In this document: in pieces, positions 1 to 10,400 of the stretch
Position numbering within the stretch: the stretch's first letter is position 1
Layout of the letters: each line of letters opens with the position of its first letter
Assembly (NCBI GenBank): GCA_005223075.1
Contig: NJBO01000008.1
Location: 1-64,000, forward strand
Length of the DNA stretch: 64,000 nt
Origin: a candidate division TA06 bacterium B3_TA06
GTDB taxonomy: Bacteria; Hydrothermota; Tepidihabitantia; B3-TA06
Direction of reading: 5' to 3'
The notes under the pieces: model-generated
What the model saw: only the letters and a program-made list of their open reading frames with translations
The model's database searches: none
What the model was told of the DNA's origin: nothing
Position numbers and translations under genes: made by a program

Positions 1-1
1 G

Positions 2-538
2 GACATCTTTTCTATTACGGGTCGCGGCACGGTGGTAACGGGTAAGGTGGAGCGCGGTAGGATTGTTCCTGGCGACGAGGTAGAGCTTATCGGCTTCGGT
101 ATGCACCGCAAGACTGTAGCTACCAGTTTGGAGATGTTTCGCAAGATATTGGACGAGGCTATAGCTGGAGACAACGTTGGTGTTCTTCTGCGCGGTATAG
201 ACAAGGACGAGGTGGCTCGCGGTATGGTGGTAGCGAAGCCGGGTTCGATAACGCCTCACACGAAGTTTGTCGGACAGGTGTACGTTTTAAAGAAGGAGGA
301 GGGCGGACGTCACAGTCCGTTCTTTGCCGGTTATCGTCCTCAGTTCTACATTCGTACTACGGACGTTACGGGTTCTGTTGCGCTTCCAGATGGAGTAGAG
401 ATGGTGATGCCTGGTGACAACGTAGAGTTGACGGTGGAGTTGATCTCCGACGTTGCATTGGAGGACGGTTCCCGGTTTGCGATCCGAGAGGGTGGTCGCA
501 CCGTAGGCGCCGGCGTAGTCACCAAGGTAGTGGAGTGA
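2..538 (+). CDS. tuf: Elongation factor Tu, 3' part (partial)
   Basis: C-terminal 178 residues of EF-Tu, the GTPase that delivers aminoacyl-tRNA to the ribosome; the GTPase domain lies off the left edge. The reading frame is open from base 2 and begins at the hinge into domain 2 ([16 protein letters not shown]), then runs through domains 2 and 3, including [12 protein letters not shown] and the terminal [15 protein letters not shown]. It is the first visible gene of a long superoperon, and its TGA overlaps the rpmG ATG by one base. Identity is certain; only the 5' end is missing. Confidence 0.98.
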   Translation, partial: DIFSITGRGTVVTGKVERGRIVPGDEVELIGFGMHRKTVATSLEMFRKILDEAIAGDNVGVLLRGIDKDEVARGMVVAKPGSITPHTKFVGQVYVLKKEEGGRHSPFFAGYRPQFYIRTTDVTGSVALPDGVEMVMPGDNVELTVELISDVALEDGSRFAIREGGRTVGAGVVTKVVE

Positions 539-687
539 TGCGTGTAATCATAACACTTGCCTGTTCGGAGTGTAAGCGACGCAACTACACTACCACCAAG
601 AACAAGCGCAACACACAGGATCGTGTTACCCTAAAGAAATACTGCCGATTCTGCCGCAAGCATACAGAACACAAAGAAGTTAAGTAA
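538..687 (+). CDS. rpmG: 50S ribosomal protein L33
   Basis: A 49-residue basic protein starting on the ATG that overlaps the tuf stop (TGATG). It has the two CxxC pairs of the zinc-binding form of L33 (CSEC near residue 10, CRFC near residue 36) and the typical motif [11 protein letters not shown]. The order tuf-rpmG-tRNA-Trp-secE-nusG is common in bacteria and supports the call. The stop codon is one base before the tRNA gene. Confidence 0.95.
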   Translation: MRVIITLACSECKRRNYTTTKNKRNTQDRVTLKKYCRFCRKHTEHKEVK

Positions 688-688
688 C

Positions 689-761
689 AGGCCTGTAGCT
701 CTAACGGCAGAGCACCGGACTCCAAATCCGGGTGTTGGGGGTTCGAATCCCTCCAGGCCTG
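689..761 (+). tRNA. tRNA-Trp (anticodon CCA)
   Basis: Folds as a complete cloverleaf. The 7-bp acceptor stem pairs 689-695 (AGGCCTG) with 754-760 (CAGGCCT), the D stem pairs GCTC with GAGC, and the anticodon stem CCGGA/TCCGG carries a 7-base loop with CCA at 722-724. The T arm is GGGGG-TTCGAAT-CCCTC and the discriminator base is G761. The 3' CCA is not encoded. It lies between rpmG and secE and must be processed out of the operon transcript. Confidence 0.97.
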
Positions 762-782
762 CTTGAACCAAGCGAGGAGCGA

Positions 783-977
783 GTGTTTGGTAAGCTTAGA
801 GATTTCTTCAAAGGTGTAATCAGCGAGATGAAGCGCGTCTCCTGGACATCACGCAAGGAGCTTATAGGCGCTACTGGAGCTGTTCTTATCCTGAGCACCA
901 TAATGGCGCTGTTTGTGTGGGGTATAGATACGGTATTTAAGACACTTCTAGCGCTTCTTTTGAAAGCGTTCTTATGA
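783..977 (+). CDS. secE: Preprotein translocase subunit SecE
   Basis: About 64 residues. A short amphipathic N-terminus (KLRDFFKGVISEMKRVSW) is followed by a single membrane segment (LIGATGAVLILSTIMALFVWG), the layout of minimal bacterial SecE in the SecYEG channel. The frame is open back into the tRNA, so the GTG at 783 was chosen; a GAGGAG lies only 3 nt upstream, so the exact start is uncertain. The last bases overlap the nusG ATG (ATGA). The position directly before nusG is diagnostic. Confidence 0.9.
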   Translation: MFGKLRDFFKGVISEMKRVSWTSRKELIGATGAVLILSTIMALFVWGIDTVFKTLLALLLKAFL

Positions 978-1498
978 AGTTTTTTGTCGTTCACACCTAC
1001 ACCGGGCACGAGGCCAAGGTGAAGAAGCTTCTTTCCAAGCTGATTGAACGCAGTGAGTTGGCGGATAAGTTCGGTCGGATCATAGTGCCTGTGGAGCGGG
1101 TGTGGCGCATTAAGAAGGGCAAGAAGAGTGTAGAGGAGAGACGTCTCTTTCCAGGACACATCCTTGTCGAGCTGGAGCCCACCGAGGAGACGTTTAAGCT
1201 GATCAACTCTACTCCTGGAGTGGTGAGACTCTTGGGTACCAAAAAGAGTCCCTCCGCCCTGTCAGAAGAAGAGACTGTGGCCGTTCTGGAGGAGATGAAC
1301 AAGGGGCAGGAGAAGATGACTGCAGAGGTGCCATTCTCGACCGGCGAGAGCGTCAAGATCACCTCAGGCCCATTTGCCGGTTTTATCGGGACGGTGGATG
1401 AGATCAACCCGGAGCGCGGGAAGGTGCGGGTGTTTGTGACGATCTTCGGGCGTTCGACGCCCATAGAACTTGATATTATCGAGGTGCAAACGATTTAG
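974..1498 (+). CDS. nusG: Transcription termination/antitermination protein NusG
   Basis: 174 residues. The N-terminal NGN domain begins KFFVVHTYTGHEAKV and includes FPGHILVEL and a STPGVVRLLG segment; the C-terminal KOW domain is seen in GESVKITSGPFAGFIGTV. NusG binds RNA polymerase, affects pausing and couples transcription to translation. It overlaps secE by 4 nt and is followed 19 nt later by rplK. No extra inserted domain is seen. Confidence 0.97.
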   Translation: MKFFVVHTYTGHEAKVKKLLSKLIERSELADKFGRIIVPVERVWRIKKGKKSVEERRLFPGHILVELEPTEETFKLINSTPGVVRLLGTKKSPSALSEEETVAVLEEMNKGQEKMTAEVPFSTGESVKITSGPFAGFIGTVDEINPERGKVRVFVTIFGRSTPIELDIIEVQTI

Positions 1499-1517
1499 CA
1501 CATGAAGGAGAAAGAAA

Positions 1518-1958
1518 GTGGCCAAGGCTAAAGGTAAACAGGTTATTGGACAGATCAAGCTGCACATCCCTGCGGGCCAGGCGACCCCTGCTCCTCCGGT
1601 AGGCCCCGCTTTGAGTCAGTGGCAGCTTAACATCCCGGAGTTCTGCAAGCAGTTTAACGCTGCTACCTCTAAGCTCTCTCCGGGATTGATCACGCCGGTA
1701 GTGATCACCGTCTACAAAGACAAGAGCTTCTCCTTCGTTACGAAGAGCCCGCCGGCGTCGGTCCTTTTGAAGCAGGCCTGTAAGATAGCCAAGGGATCAG
1801 GCACGCCTAACACCCTGAAGGTGGCTTCTATCAAAAGAAAACAGCTTATGGAGATCGTCCGCAAGAAGGCCGATGATCTCAATGCTGCATCCGAGGAGGC
1901 GGCTATAAGGATTATCGAAGGAACCGCCCGATCCATGGGCATCACGGTGGAGGATTGA
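1518..1958 (+). CDS. rplK: 50S ribosomal protein L11
   Basis: 146 residues starting at a GTG preceded by AAGGAGAAAG. It has the hallmark N-terminal proline-rich segment ([18 protein letters not shown]) and the C-terminal rRNA-binding domain ending in [14 protein letters not shown]11 binds 23S rRNA in the GTPase-associated region. Its stop overlaps the rplA ATG (TGATG), so the two are probably translationally coupled. Confidence 0.97.
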   Translation: MAKAKGKQVIGQIKLHIPAGQATPAPPVGPALSQWQLNIPEFCKQFNAATSKLSPGLITPVVITVYKDKSFSFVTKSPPASVLLKQACKIAKGSGTPNTLKVASIKRKQLMEIVRKKADDLNAASEEAAIRIIEGTARSMGITVED

Positions 1959-2671
1959 TGCAGCACGGTAAACGATTTCGCGATCTGGCAACGAGGATCG
2001 ACACAAGCCGTGTGTACCCGTTGGATGAGGCTTTGCCTTTGCTCAAGGAGACGGCAAGCGCCAAATTTGATGAGACCGTGGATATAGGCGTCAAGCTGGG
2101 CGTTGATCCGCGCAAGGCCGATCAGATGGTGCGTGGCACGGTCTCTTTGCCCAAAGGAACAGGTAGGGAAGTTAAGGTGCTGGTTTTCGCCAAGGGCGAG
2201 AAGGAACAGGAGGCAGCCGAAGCAGGAGCTGACTACATCGGCCTTGATGATCTTGCTGAAAAGATTCAAGGGGGATGGGTTGACTTTGATGTCGCGGTAG
2301 CTACGCCGGATGCGATGTCTGTAGTCGGAAGATTGGGTAAGCTCCTGGGTCCCAGAGGTCTTATGCCCTCTCCCAAAGCTGGAACCGTTACCTTTGACGT
2401 CGCTCAGGCGGTTAAGCAGATCAAGGGCGGGCGAGTGCAGTTCCGCACTGACCGGACAGGTAACGTCCACGCTGTGCTCGGCAAGATGAGTTTTTCAACC
2501 CAGGACATTAAAGCGAACCTGTTGGCGTTTATTTCCGAGCTTGCGAGACTGCGCCCCAAGACCTTCAAAGGGCAGTATATCCGCTCCATATATATGTCCG
2601 CCACGATGGGGCCGTCTATAAAGCTTGATCCAAAAGAAGTTACGGAGCTTGTACGCAAAGAGGAGTTGTAA
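1958..2671 (+). CDS. rplA: 50S ribosomal protein L1
   Basis: 237 residues. The ATG at 1958, overlapping the rplK stop, is preferred over the TTG one codon earlier. Typical L1 features are the start [12 protein letters not shown], the central [20 protein letters not shown] motif and the C-terminal [22 protein letters not shown]1 forms the mobile L1 stalk at the E-site and in many bacteria represses its own operon. It overlaps rplJ by one base. Confidence 0.97.
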   Translation: MQHGKRFRDLATRIDTSRVYPLDEALPLLKETASAKFDETVDIGVKLGVDPRKADQMVRGTVSLPKGTGREVKVLVFAKGEKEQEAAEAGADYIGLDDLAEKIQGGWVDFDVAVATPDAMSVVGRLGKLLGPRGLMPSPKAGTVTFDVAQAVKQIKGGRVQFRTDRTGNVHAVLGKMSFSTQDIKANLLAFISELARLRPKTFKGQYIRSIYMSATMGPSIKLDPKEVTELVRKEEL

Positions 2672-3195
2672 TGATCAAGGCGGAGAAGAAAAAGCTGGTT
2701 GCCGAGCTCGTCCGGGAGTTCAGCAAGGTAGATAACTACTACTTTGCCGACTTTACCGGGATCAACGCCAACGATGTGACCCGCCTACGTAGCCAGCTGC
2801 GTGCTGAGAACGCCCGGATGAGGGTTGTCAAGAACCGCTTGCTGGTACGTGTCTTATCCGAGCTCGATATAAAGATCCCTGATCCAGCGGTTCTGCTTAG
2901 CTCTACCGCTGTGCTTTATTCCTTGGATGATGAGTTGGTTCCGGCACGCAAGGTTTCGGAGTTCGCCAGCAAGGATGTTCCCATAAGATTCAAGGGAGCG
3001 TTTCTTGAAGGACGTTTCTTTACGGTTGAGGAGGTAGAGCGTCTGGCAAAGATTCCATCACATGATGAGTTGCTTTCGCAACTCGTTGGCCTATTTGAAG
3101 GAGCAAAGAGTGCGCTGGTCAGTGTATTGCAGGCCAAGCTGCAGGAGTTAGTAGGAGTTTTGAGTTCGCTCAGAGCGCAAAAGGAGGTACAATGA
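2671..3195 (+). CDS. rplJ: 50S ribosomal protein L10
   Basis: 174 residues. The N-terminus has the L10 rRNA-binding features ([18 protein letters not shown], then [11 protein letters not shown]), and the C-terminal helix ([31 protein letters not shown]) is where L7/L12 dimers bind. Its ATG overlaps the rplA stop (TAATG) and its 3' end overlaps the rplL start by 4 nt. There is no long leader between rplA and rplJ, so L10-mediated autoregulation, if present, would act elsewhere. Confidence 0.96.
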   Translation: MIKAEKKKLVAELVREFSKVDNYYFADFTGINANDVTRLRSQLRAENARMRVVKNRLLVRVLSELDIKIPDPAVLLSSTAVLYSLDDELVPARKVSEFASKDVPIRFKGAFLEGRFFTVEEVERLAKIPSHDELLSQLVGLFEGAKSALVSVLQAKLQELVGVLSSLRAQKEVQ

Positions 3196-3698
3196 GCGAA
3201 GAAGCCGTCAAGGCTAAGGAGACTAAAGAAGCTAAAAAGGCTAAAGTAACCAAGGAAGCCGCCACTGCGGTTGCAGAAAAGAAAGAGGAGAAGAAGGTAA
3301 AGAAGGTCAAGGCCGGCACAGTCAAGCTGGACAAGCTTGTTGATGAGATCGGTTCTCTTACCGTGCTTGAGCTCGCTGAGCTGGTGGAGACCTTGAAGGA
3401 GAGGTTTTCAATCCAGGCGGTTGCAGTTGCTCCCGCCGCTGCTGCGGGGGCTGCTGCTGGTGCTTCTGCCGAAGTTGTCGCTGAGAAGAATGAGTTTGAC
3501 ATTGTTCTTACCGATGTTGGCGGACAGAAGCTGCAGGTTCTAAAGGAGGTTCGTAGCGTCACCAGCCTCGGACTCAAGGAAGCCAAGGATCTTATCGACA
3601 ACCTCCCTGGAACCGTTAAGGAAGCCGCTGGCAAAGAGGAAGCCGAGGAGATCAAGAAGAAACTGGAGTCGGTTGGAGCCAAGGTAGAGCTGAAGTAG
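3192..3698 (+). CDS. rplL: 50S ribosomal protein L7/L12 with charged N-terminal extension
   Basis: 168 residues, against about 120-130 for most L7/L12. The canonical part begins near residue 45 ([20 protein letters not shown]), continues through an Ala-rich hinge and ends with the conserved factor-binding domain ([33 protein letters not shown]). The first 44 residues are almost only Lys, Glu, Ala, Thr and Val, a low-complexity charged tail. The ATG at 3192 overlaps the rplJ stop and follows AAAGGAGG, so the extension looks genuinely translated. Without it the protein would be of normal length. Confidence 0.95.
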   Translation: MSEEAVKAKETKEAKKAKVTKEAATAVAEKKEEKKVKKVKAGTVKLDKLVDEIGSLTVLELAELVETLKERFSIQAVAVAPAAAAGAAAGASAEVVAEKNEFDIVLTDVGGQKLQVLKEVRSVTSLGLKEAKDLIDNLPGTVKEAAGKEEAEEIKKKLESVGAKVELK

Positions 3699-3702
3699 GC
3701 TG

Positions 3703-6700
3703 ATGAAGTTCAAGGACTTCTCTAAGCTTCCGAGATACGGAACGGCCGAGGCGATGAAGAACATCCAGATAGGCTCTTTCGAGGAGTGTCTGCAGACCGA
3801 TGTTGTGCCCGAGAAGCGAAAACTCATAGGCCTGGAGGCCGCTTTCGACGAGGCCTTTCCTATAGAGGATATTCATAGTCATCTTCGGCTTGAATATCTG
3901 GGCTACGAAGTAGGACCTTCGCTTTATACGCCTGAGGAGGCGATTGAGCGAGGCGCCACCTACTCCAGACCTGTAAACGGTTTCTTCAGGCTGACCCGGT
4001 TCTTTGAACCCGAAGAAAAGGGGGCCGAGCCACGCCTAAAGGATGTAATCGGACAGAAGGTCTACATCTGTGACGTTCCCTACATCACCTCGGGCGGCAG
4101 CTTTATCATCCACGGGGTGGAGCGCGTGGTTATCAGCCAGTTGCAGCGCTCACCTGGTATCTACTTCTCATTGATGAAGGGCGCCTACTCCACGCTGATT
4201 GTTCCCGAACGCGGCGCCTGGTTCCAGATAGACGTTGGCAACAACAACGTCCTCACCGCGGTCTTTGAGCGAAGGCGCAAGGTGCCCCTTTTTACCTTCC
4301 TAAGGACTCTGGGGTATACCCCTGAGGATCTGGTAGACGAGTTCGTTCGCACGCGCGAGACAGCTCCCAAAGAGGGAGTTGTTTTGGCCGCCACGGTCAA
4401 GACCCCGGATGGGGTGACCCTGGCCGATCTCGGTGACGAGCTTACCGCCGAGCTGTGTGGATTCCTTAGGGAACGCCGGATCTCCAAGGTCAAGGTATTC
4501 GATGAGGACCGCTACGGTGTGCGTGTGCTTATTGATTCGATCCGTGCCGATAAGTCTACCTCGGAAGATGACGCCTTGCGGAGGATCTACTACAAGCTGC
4601 GTTCGGTGATGCCCTCAACGATCGATCTGGCCAAAAGACTTGTCTTCGGGATGCTTTTCGATCACCGCAGGTTCAGTTTGGGCAGGGTAGGCAGACACAA
4701 GCTTAACGCGAAACTCGGGTTTAAGAAAAGAAAGGATCTGATCCTGCGCAAGGACGAGATGCTTGCCATCTCAAAGAGACTTATCGAATTCGCCGAGCGC
4801 CGTCATCCCTCTGATGATATGGATCACCTCTCCAACCGTCGGGTTAAGGGTATAGGAGAGCAGCTTTACAACGTTTTCCGTCAATCGCTTCTGCAACTGG
4901 GACAGAACTCCAAGGAGCGCGCGAGCTTCATCGACGAGGAAAAGGCGACCCCGCTTGAACTTCTCAACTCTCCGGTCGTCTCCAACAGCGTTACGCGTTT
5001 CTTTACCACCGGCACTGTATCCCAGTTTATGGAACAGGTCAATCCGTTGGCAGAGCTTACGCATAAGCGTCGTCTGACAGCACTCGGCCCGGGTGGACTC
5101 ACCAAGGAGACAGCAGGTTTCGAGGTGCGCGACGTTCACTACTCCCACTTCGGCCGCATCTGTCCTATAGAGACCCCGGAAGGGCAGAACATCGGTCTCA
5201 TCACATCGCTTGCCTACTACAGTAAGATCGACGCTTACGGCTTTATCAAGACCCCTTACGTAAAGGTCGAGAACGGTCGTATAACCGGCAAGATTGATTA
5301 CCTGAACGCCGAAGCCGAAGAGGAGTTTAGCATCGCCCCCCCTGACGAGCTTGAGTTTGACTCCGAGCGCCGCATCAAGGGCAAGGAGGTCCCCGCACGC
5401 TTGAGGGGTGAGGTGGTGATGGTTCCGCCCGAAAAGATTGACTACGTGACCTTCTCTCCCAGACAGATATTCTCGCCCTCAACCTCTCTTATTCCATTCC
5501 TTGAGCACGACGACGGCGACCGGGCTCTCATGGGTTCAAATATGCAGCGTCAGGCCGTACCACTTATCCGGCCAGAGGCTCCTTATGTTATGACAGGCGT
5601 AGAGGAGACAGTTGCCCGAAAGGCGGAGTCGGTTGTTGCAACAGACGAACCCGGACGAGTGGCTTACGTGGATGCCAAGAGGATACTCCTCGAGACGAAG
5701 CAAGGCATCCGCGAGTACCGGTTGCGCAACTTCCAGAAATCCAATCAGTATACCTGTATCCACTACCGGCCGATTGTTAAACCTGGCGAGCGTGTAAAGC
5801 GTGGCCAGGTTATGGCCGACGGCCCTTCAACCTGCCAGGGGCATCTTTCACTGGGACGCAACATCCTGGTTGCTTTCATGCCTCTATGGGGTTATAACTA
5901 TGAGGATGCGATCGTCGTCTCAGAGCGGATTCTGGTGGAGGATGAGTTTACCTCCATCCAGGTTCTTGAGTACGAGGTCCAGGCCCGTGAGACCCGTCTT
6001 GGCCCGGAGGAGATTACTCGTGATATACCAGGGGCGTCAGAATCTGACCTGGTTGATCTTGATGAGTTCGGGATCGTTCGCATCGGGGCGGAGGTTAAAC
6101 CCGACGATATCCTTGCGGGCCGCATCACCCCTCGAGGAGACACAGAGCTTACCCCTGAGGAGCGTCTTCTTCGTGCGATCTTCGGAGAGAAGGCGACAAA
6201 CGTCCGCGATACCTCTCTGCGCGTGGAGCCCGGCGTCTTCGGCACGGTGATAGGGTGCAGGATCCTTACACGCAATACCCAGGATCCCCTGGCACGTCGT
6301 GTAATCGAGGAGCGCCGTCGCAGCGTTGAGAGGCGCTTCGACGACCGTCGTGAGCTACTACTTGCTCAGCGCGACACAGAACTGCGCCGCCTGCTTTCAG
6401 GCCAAAAACTTGCCGCTGCGGTTCTCAGTAAACGCGGTAAGGAGATACTTGCCAAGGGTGAGGTTCTTACAGATTCGCTTCTTGAGGATCTGCCTTTTGA
6501 CAAACTGAAGCTTGCAAAGATTCAACTTACCGATAAGAAGAAGACAGCCAAGCTCTCCGAACTACTACAGCGAACGGCAAAGGTTCTTTCCGAGCTGGAA
6601 GACGAGCTGCGTAGCCAGCTTGAAAACGCCTCAAGGGGCGATGATCTGCCGCACGGGGTGCTTAAATCGCTAAAGATCTACATCGCTCAGAAGCGAAACC

Positions 6701-7407
6701 TCTCGGTAGGTGACAAGCTTTCAGGTCGTCACGGTAACAAGGGTGTTGTCTCCAAGATCCTTCCGGTCGAGGACATGCCTTACCTGTCTGACGGCACGCC
6801 GGTTGACATGGTCCTTAACACCTTGAGTGTGCCCTCGCGTATGAACATCGGACAGATCCTTGAGACGATCCTGGGATACGCCGCTCACCGGTTGGGTTAC
6901 AACGCTGTCTGTCCGATCTTTGAGGGCGCCACGATTGAAGAGATCAAAGAAGAACTTCGTGAAGCCGGCCTGCCTTTGTCCGGTAAGGTGAGGTTGCGCG
7001 ACGGCCGCACCGGAGAGGAGTTCGACGGAGACGTCACCGTAGGCTACATGTATATGATGAAGCTCATTCACATGGTTGATGACAAGATTCACGCCCGTTC
7101 GACCGGAACCTACTCGCTTATCACCCAGCAGCCACTGGGCGGTAAGGCTCAGTTTGGCGGTCAGCGTTTCGGAGAGATGGAGGTCTGGGCGCTTGAGGCT
7201 TACGGTGCCGCTCATACCCTTCAGGAGATGTTAACCATTAAGTCCGACGACGTGGAAGGGCGCAACGCCTTGTATGAGGCGCTTATCAAGGGGCAAAACC
7301 CTCCGCCTCCAACGATGCCGGCAAGCTTTAACGTGCTTGTCAAGGAGCTTCGAGGGCTTGGGCTTAATCTAGTTCCACTAAAGGAGAAGAAGAATGCCTC
7401 CCGATAG
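3703..7407 (+). CDS. rpoB: DNA-directed RNA polymerase subunit beta
   Basis: 1,234 residues. Recognised by the rifampicin-pocket region (FMEQVNPLAELTHKRRLTAL then GPGGLTKETAGFEVRDVHYS), the CPIETPEGQNIGLI motif, the GYNYEDAIVVSE loop, the KLSGRHGNKGVVSKI segment and the C-terminal clamp region (GGKAQFGGQRFGEMEVWALE). Length is in the normal range. It starts 4 nt after rplL and overlaps the rpoC start by 14 nt. The rifampicin pocket carries several substitutions relative to E. coli; see findings. Confidence 0.98.
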   Translation: MKFKDFSKLPRYGTAEAMKNIQIGSFEECLQTDVVPEKRKLIGLEAAFDEAFPIEDIHSHLRLEYLGYEVGPSLYTPEEAIERGATYSRPVNGFFRLTRFFEPEEKGAEPRLKDVIGQKVYICDVPYITSGGSFIIHGVERVVISQLQRSPGIYFSLMKGAYSTLIVPERGAWFQIDVGNNNVLTAVFERRRKVPLFTFLRTLGYTPEDLVDEFVRTRETAPKEGVVLAATVKTPDGVTLADLGDELTAELCGFLRERRISKVKVFDEDRYGVRVLIDSIRADKSTSEDDALRRIYYKLRSVMPSTIDLAKRLVFGMLFDHRRFSLGRVGRHKLNAKLGFKKRKDLILRKDEMLAISKRLIEFAERRHPSDDMDHLSNRRVKGIGEQLYNVFRQSLLQLGQNSKERASFIDEEKATPLELLNSPVVSNSVTRFFTTGTVSQFMEQVNPLAELTHKRRLTALGPGGLTKETAGFEVRDVHYSHFGRICPIETPEGQNIGLITSLAYYSKIDAYGFIKTPYVKVENGRITGKIDYLNAEAEEEFSIAPPDELEFDSERRIKGKEVPARLRGEVVMVPPEKIDYVTFSPRQIFSPSTSLIPFLEHDDGDRALMGSNMQRQAVPLIRPEAPYVMTGVEETVARKAESVVATDEPGRVAYVDAKRILLETKQGIREYRLRNFQKSNQYTCIHYRPIVKPGERVKRGQVMADGPSTCQGHLSLGRNILVAFMPLWGYNYEDAIVVSERILVEDEFTSIQVLEYEVQARETRLGPEEITRDIPGASESDLVDLDEFGIVRIGAEVKPDDILAGRITPRGDTELTPEERLLRAIFGEKATNVRDTSLRVEPGVFGTVIGCRILTRNTQDPLARRVIEERRRSVERRFDDRRELLLAQRDTELRRLLSGQKLAAAVLSKRGKEILAKGEVLTDSLLEDLPFDKLKLAKIQLTDKKKTAKLSELLQRTAKVLSELEDELRSQLENASRGDDLPHGVLKSLKIYIAQKRNLSVGDKLSGRHGNKGVVSKILPVEDMPYLSDGTPVDMVLNTLSVPSRMNIGQILETILGYAAHRLGYNAVCPIFEGATIEEIKEELREAGLPLSGKVRLRDGRTGEEFDGDVTVGYMYMMKLIHMVDDKIHARSTGTYSLITQQPLGGKAQFGGQRFGEMEVWALEAYGAAHTLQEMLTIKSDDVEGRNALYEALIKGQNPPPPTMPASFNVLVKELRGLGLNLVPLKEKKNASR

Positions 7408-10400
7408 AGTTGAAGGTTGGGATTTTGATGCACTCAGGATTCAGATAGCCTCACCTGAGGACGTACGTAGCTGGTCCATGGGAGAGGTTACCAAGGCAGA
7501 GACCATCAACTACCGCACGCAGAAACCTGAGCGTGACGGGCTCTTCTGCGAGCGTATCTTCGGTCCTGTGAAGAACTACGAGTGCAGTTGCGGCAAGTAC
7601 AAGAAGGTTCGCTACAAGGGAATAGTCTGTGACCGTTGCGGCGTGGAGGTTACCACCTCGGCGGTGCGCCGTGAACGTATGGGACACATCGAGCTTGCCA
7701 TCCCGGTGGTGCATTCACTTTTCTACAAGGTGCCTCCTTCCAAGATAGGCAAGCTTCTGGACCTGTCCGCAGGCCAGATTGAAAGTATCGTCAACTACGA
7801 AGCCTACGTTGTGCTTGAGACAGGTTCATCAACTTACAAGAAGCTTTCCCTTATCTACGACGAGGACGAGTATCATGATGTGATATCGAGATATGAGGGT
7901 CTTAAGGCCGGCATGGGGACGGAGTCCCTTTTGGAGCTCCTCAGGGCGATAGACCTTGACGACCTCTCGGCAGAGCTGAAGTCGCGTATCAAGCACGAGG
8001 TCTCCAAACGCCGGGCGTTGCTTGATCGCCTCAAGATCGTAGAGGCGTTCCGCCAATCGGAGAACCGCGTGGAGTGGATGATCCTTGAGGTTATACCGGT
8101 TATCCCGCCTGATCTGCGTCCCCTGGTGGCGCTTGAGGGAGGTCGCTATGCAACCTCGGACATCAACGACCTCTATAAGCGTGTCGTCGTCCGCAACAAT
8201 CGCCTCAAGCATCTCATGTCCATAAAGACCCCGGATATCATCCTCAAGAACGAAAAGCGGATGCTTCAGGAGGCTCTAAACGCGCTCTTTGATAACGAGC
8301 ACCTTTCTCGTCCGGTCAGGGGACGCGGCAATAGGCCGCTCAAATCCTTGTCCGAAACCCTTAGGGGTAAGCAGGGACGATTCCGCCGCAACCTTCTCGG
8401 AAAACGAGTTGACTACTCCGGTCGTTCGGTGATCGTCGTAGATCCACATCTTAAGCTTTACGAGTGCTCACTGCCCAAGGAGATGGGTAAGGAGCTCTTC
8501 AAACCGATAGTCCTGCAGCGTCTTGAGGAGCGCAAGGTCGCCCAGTCCGATCGCAGCGCGAAGGAGCTATTCCGCATGGAGGCTCCTGAGATGTGGGAGG
8601 TTCTGGAGGAGATCGTTAAATCACATCCTGTGCTCCTTAACCGTGCACCTACCCTGCACCGTGTTTCGGTGCAGGCCTTCTATCCTCGGTTGTGGGAGAA
8701 CCGTGCTATCGGTATTCATCCTCTGGTCTGTCCACCCTTCAACGCCGACTTCGACGGTGATACTATGTCTGTCCACGTTCCCTTTACACCTGAGGCGATT
8801 CTTGAAAGTTCGGTGCTCCTCTTGGCGCCGAACAACATCCTCTCACCTGCGAACGGGAAACCGTTGATGGTGCCAGGACAGGACATGGTTCTTGGTATCT
8901 ACTACCTGACCAAACAGCATCCGGGTAAGGCCCGTGATCCCAGGCCCTTATACGACAGATTCGAGGAACTGCACCTCGCCTACGAGAACAAGACCATGGG
9001 TCTTTTTGATGAGATCGATTGGCTGCATAAGGGCAAGCGGGTCAAGACGACCGTTGGGCGTGTATTCCTTAATGAGGTTCTTCCAGAGGAGCTTCGTTTC
9101 GTCAACAAGGCTCTTAACAGAAGGGAGACGGTTAACCTGATTGATGCCTGCTTCAGGGGCTTCGGCTTCAGGTGCACCGCAGAACTTCTCGATTCCCTTA
9201 AGGAATTGGGGTTTGACTATGCTACTCGATCCGGTGCCTCGATAGGGATGGATGATCTGGTTGAGCCGCGTGTTAAGCAAAAGATCATCGGACAGGCCAT
9301 GAAGGAGGCCAAGCGGTATTATGACGCCTACGAAAAGGGTGTGATCACCGAACGGGAGAGGTACAACAATGTAGTAAACATGTGGGTCAATGCTTCGAGG
9401 GAGCTTCTAGATTACATGATGAATGATCTCACGGAGGACCAAGAGGGATTTAACCCCCTGTTTATGTTGATCGATTCCGATGCTCGTGGTTCCAAGGATC
9501 AGGCCAAGCAGCTTGCCGCGATGCGCGGTCTCATGTCTCGTCCTTCGCGTCGCCTTACCGGTGAAGAGGTGATCGAGCGTCCTATCATTAGTTCCTTCAA
9601 GAACGGCCTTACGGTTCTCGAGTACTTCCTCTCTACGCACGGTGCGCGTAAGGGTCTCACTGACACCGCCCTTAAGACCGCGGAGGCCGGTTACCTTACC
9701 CGTCGCCTTGTTGACGTCGCCCAGGATGTCATCGTTGCCATTGAGGACTGTGGGACGATTCTGGGTGAGGAAGTTGGTGCCCTGCGTGAAGGTGGAAAGG
9801 TGATGGAGGCGCTTTCTGAGCGTATCACAGGTAGGATAGCACTGCAGAGCGTTCAGAATCCTATCACCGGTGAAGCGATAGTCTACGCCGGCGAGGAGAT
9901 TACCGAAGAGAAGGCAGCCGAGATCGAACAGGTGGGCATAGAGAAGGTACGTGTCCGTTCGGTCCTTACCTGCGAGGCCGCCAGCGGGGTATGTGCTCAG
10001 TGTTACGGTCGCAATCCGGCGACCGGCAGGATGGTTGAGATAGGCGAGGCGGTTGGAATCATGGGTGCCCAGTCCATTGGCGAACCTGGCACCCAGCTTA
10101 CCCTTCGTACATTCCACTATGGCGGAGTTGCCCAGCGCGCGGCTGAGGAGACGAGTATGGAGGCCAAGTTCGACGGCAAGGTAGGGGTCGGGAAGCTGGA
10201 GACGGTCCAGCGCTCCGATGGTGCGGTGATCGTGATTGGCGAGGGGGGGACGATTGAACTTACCTCACAGAAACGCAAGGCGACGTTTGTTGTTCCTAAG
10301 GGTTCTTTGCTTCTACTCAAGGACGGTGAGGAGGTTGGCGAAGGAACCGTGCTCTTCGAATGGGAGCCTTACGTGATCTCAATTATCGCTCTCAACCCTG

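Noticed and set aside
701-1159. 152-residue minus-strand ORF over tRNA-Trp, secE and nusG
   Set aside because: Antisense to well-recognised genes and without family features.
1712-2470. 252-residue minus-strand ORF across rplK/rplA
   Set aside because: Shadow of the L11 and L1 genes caused by codon bias.
9407-10117. 236-residue minus-strand ORF inside rpoC
   Set aside because: Antisense shadow; rpoC is intact on the other strand.
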